Assembly: GCA_020860745.1 (NCBI GenBank)
Contig: JAJBTR010000363.1
Location: 1-6,884, forward strand
Length of the DNA: 6,884 nucleotides
Direction: 5' to 3'
From: Lachnospiraceae bacterium
GTDB lineage: Bacteria > Bacillota > Clostridia > Lachnospirales > Lachnospiraceae
In this document: positions 5,438-6,884 of the stretch, in pieces
Position numbering within the stretch: position 1 is the stretch's first letter
Layout: every line of letters starts with the position of its first letter
Notes under the pieces: generated by a model
The model's database searches: none
What the model was told of the DNA's origin: nothing
Seen by the model: the letters and a program-made list of their open reading frames with translations, nothing else
Translations under genes and position numbers: made by a program

Positions 5438-5746
5438 ATGAGTGTTTTAAAGGTCACAGGCGATAATTTTGATATGGAAGTGATGAACAGTGACAAACCG
5501 GTACTGCTTGATTTCTGGGCAGAATTGTGCGGACCCTGCCGTATGATTGGTCCCGTGGTGGAGGAAATCGCCAGCGAGCGCGCAGATATTAAAGTGGGGA
5601 AAATCAATGTGGACGAGGAGCCGGAGCTGGCATCTGAGTTCCAGGTGATGAGCATTCCGACACTGATTGTGATTAAGAATGGTAAAATTGTGAACCAGAC
5701 GTTGGGGGCGCAGCCTAAGGCATCCATACTGGCGCTGCTGGATTAA
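5438..5746 (+). CDS. trxA: Thioredoxin, 102 aa
   Basis: Cytosolic thiol-disulfide reductase of the thioredoxin fold, normally recycled by NADPH-dependent thioredoxin reductase. Visible landmarks: LLDFWAELCGPCRMIGP (residues 23-39) with the redox pair C31/C34, the buried acid D25 and W27; VDEEPELASEFQV; the cis-proline loop MSIPTL with P74; and the closing strands KNGKIVNQTLGA. Length and order match standard TrxA. One oddity: the residue before CGPC is Leu30, where most thioredoxins have Trp (WCGPC). The frame is open 68 codons further up to GTG 5234, but that part lacks thioredoxin homology and contains the promoter. The ATG at 5438 has AAGGAGG (5426-5432) 5 nt upstream, so it is the start. 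No thioredoxin reductase is in the window. Confidence 0.93.
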   Translation: MSVLKVTGDNFDMEVMNSDKPVLLDFWAELCGPCRMIGPVVEEIASERADIKVGKINVDEEPELASEFQVMSIPTLIVIKNGKIVNQTLGAQPKASILALLD

Positions 5747-5759
5747 GAAAGGATTTTTG

Positions 5760-5795
5760 GTGCATTCACTTTTTCTGAATGGGTGTGCCGTTTTT
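5760..5795 (+). terminator. Possible weak terminator after trxA
   Basis: CATTCA and TGAATG form a 6-bp stem over a CTTTTTC loop, followed about 10 nt later by GTTTTTC. The stem is short and the T-run is not adjacent. It may only attenuate, leaving the downstream small gene partly co-transcribed with trxA. Confidence 0.25.
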
Positions 5796-5874
5796 CTATG
5801 GTTGTTTATTAGGAAATGATGCGGACTGCGAATTCAGCGATGATTACGAGATAAACAGGAAAGTGGAGGCAAAG

Positions 5875-6099
5875 ATGATGGGGATTTTTCAGAAGAAAAA
5901 GAAAACTGCACATAAGGAATACGATGCTTCTGTATACAAACCGGTATTGCGGTGCAGCATCTGCACCGGCGAGCAGGTGGCAGGATTTCAGAATCTGCAG
6001 ACCGGAAAGCTGGAGGAAGTCGGGCTGATTCGCAACGAGGAGGATCTGCGGGAATTTATGGACACCTATGGGATTTCCGATGTGGAGAGGATTTATTAA
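5875..6099 (+). CDS. Small conserved-looking protein with CxxC, 74 aa
   Basis: Small soluble protein with no membrane segment. A basic N-terminus (QKKKKTAHK) leads into a compact region: VYKPVLRCSICTGEQVAGF with C27-x-x-C30, then QTGKLEEVGLIRNEEDLREF and YGISDVERIY. The CxxC could bind metal or form a disulfide, but with only two cysteines this is uncertain. GGAGG (5865-5869) lies 5 nt before ATG 5875 and 8 nt before ATG 5878, so either Met may be used. The frame stays open upstream to 5779, but that stretch has no ribosome site and reads as leader. I associate similar short proteins with Lachnospiraceae genomes, some carrying an 'aspartate dehydrogenase' label that a 74-residue chain cannot justify (from memory, unchecked). 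It sits 21 nt before gltX and is likely co-transcribed with it. Function unknown. Confidence 0.75.
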   Translation: MMGIFQKKKKTAHKEYDASVYKPVLRCSICTGEQVAGFQNLQTGKLEEVGLIRNEEDLREFMDTYGISDVERIY

Positions 6100-6120
6100 A
6101 TGTTGATGGAGGATTGTGTT

Positions 6121-6884
6121 ATGAACAGACAGGAACTTGCGGATCTGATTTTTCCGGATGCGAAAGACATTTCCTATTATGAAGAGAAGTATCCGGAGCG
6201 AAATCTCCCGGAAGGAGCTGTTGTGACCCGGTTTGCGCCGAGTCCGACCGGTTTTGTGCATATCGGTGCTCTGGAGCAGTGTATTGTGGAGACATCTCTG
6301 GTGAAAAAAAGCGGGGGCGTGTTGATTTTACGTATTGAGGATACCGACCAGAAGCGCAAGATTGAGAACGGCGTCCAGGGAATCATTGATTCCATGAAAG
6401 ATTTTGATATCATCTTTGATGAGGGAATGGTGAATGAGACGGAGTCCATCGGCGACTATGGTCCTTATATCCAGACGCAGAGAAAAGAAATTTATGAAGC
6501 TTACGCAAAGTATCTTCTGATGAATGACAGGGCATATCCATGTTTTGCCACGGAGGAGGAGTTGGCCGAACTGCGGAAAAAGCAGGAGGCGGCGAAGCTG
6601 AATAACATTGGTTATTACGGCGAGTGGGCCATGTACCGTGATCTGCCGGCGGAGGAAGCGGCGGAGCGTATAAAAAAAGGCGACAGGTATGTGATCCGTT
6701 TTAAAGCGATGGGAAAAGAGGATGGCCGTATCACCCATAAAGACATGGTGAAGGGCAAGGTGGAAATGCCTCAGAATATCATGGATATTGTGATTATCAA
6801 GGGCGATGGGCTGCCGACCTATCATTTTGCTCATTCGGTGGATGACCACCTGATGCACACCACTCACGTGATTCGTTCCAGCGA
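6121..6884 (+). CDS. gltX: Glutamyl-tRNA synthetase, 3' end cut by window
   Basis: Class I aminoacyl-tRNA synthetase charging tRNA with glutamate; the first 254 codons are present. RFAPSPTGFVHIGAL (37-51) carries the HIGH-type ATP-binding motif as HIGA. LRIEDTDQKR (70-79) is the glutamate/ATP pocket signature. GDYGPYIQTQR, YPCFATEEEL and GDGLPTYHFAHSVDDHLM follow, the last being the GlxRS DGxPTYHxAxxVDDHxM motif. The KMSKS loop and anticodon-binding domain lie beyond the window. RFAPSPTG begins at residue 37 rather than the usual first few residues, so there is a 30-odd-residue N-terminal extension (MNRQELADLIFPD...), as I recall for a clostridial subgroup. The start at 6121 has GGAGG (6108-6112) 8 nt upstream; in-frame ATGs at 6100 and 6106 are possible. 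The second Cys of the usual CxC in the zinc region is Ala (CFAT). Confidence 0.93.
   Translation, partial: MNRQELADLIFPDAKDISYYEEKYPERNLPEGAVVTRFAPSPTGFVHIGALEQCIVETSLVKKSGGVLILRIEDTDQKRKIENGVQGIIDSMKDFDIIFDEGMVNETESIGDYGPYIQTQRKEIYEAYAKYLLMNDRAYPCFATEEELAELRKKQEAAKLNNIGYYGEWAMYRDLPAEEAAERIKKGDRYVIRFKAMGKEDGRITHKDMVKGKVEMPQNIMDIVIIKGDGLPTYHFAHSVDDHLMHTTHVIRSS

Noticed and set aside
5779..5874. In-frame 32-residue extension of the 74-aa CxxC protein
   Set aside because: No ribosome site precedes 5779, while GGAGG lies directly before ATG 5875/5878.

Overview
The window looks like a chromosomal segment of an anaerobic Bacillota species, most likely Clostridia of the Lachnospiraceae type. This rests on strong AGGAGG-type ribosome sites before almost every gene, the DUF1538/P-II gene pair, a helix-turn-helix regulator fused to a membrane domain, and a glutamyl-tRNA synthetase with a clostridial-style N-terminal extension. 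The genus cannot be fixed from the sequence alone. Both outer genes are cut by the window: the DUF1538 protein on the left and gltX on the right.

Layout: (1) 1-2103, plus strand: a two-repeat DUF1538 membrane protein followed 1 nt later by a tandem-domain P-II-like protein, which probably starts at a CTG codon; a strong hairpin terminator closes the pair. (2) 2104-3358, minus strand: a broken HTH/multi-membrane-segment regulator, with a stop at codon 3 and a 1-nt frameshift, followed by an intact 51-aa membrane peptide gene. (3) 3359-3983, no gene: it holds a MITE-like element of 134 bp with 12-bp imperfect terminal inverted repeats, flanked by a perfect 8-bp duplication, plus candidate promoters facing both ways. 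(4) 3984-5214, plus strand: a 195-aa protein built on 15 unbroken heptads, then a DNA-deoxyinosine glycosylase, then a terminator. (5) 5215-6884, plus strand: a promoter, a thioredoxin, a 74-aa CxxC protein and the first 254 codons of glutamyl-tRNA synthetase.

The best functional unit is the DUF1538/P-II pair. A duplicated membrane transporter-like protein is translationally coupled to a duplicated nitrogen-sensor-like protein, so ligand-gated ion or solute transport is a reasonable inference. The most informative genome-evolution signal is the MITE. It appears to have landed between a minus-strand promoter and the HTH/membrane gene, which has since decayed. The rest is largely housekeeping: base-excision repair, redox and translation.
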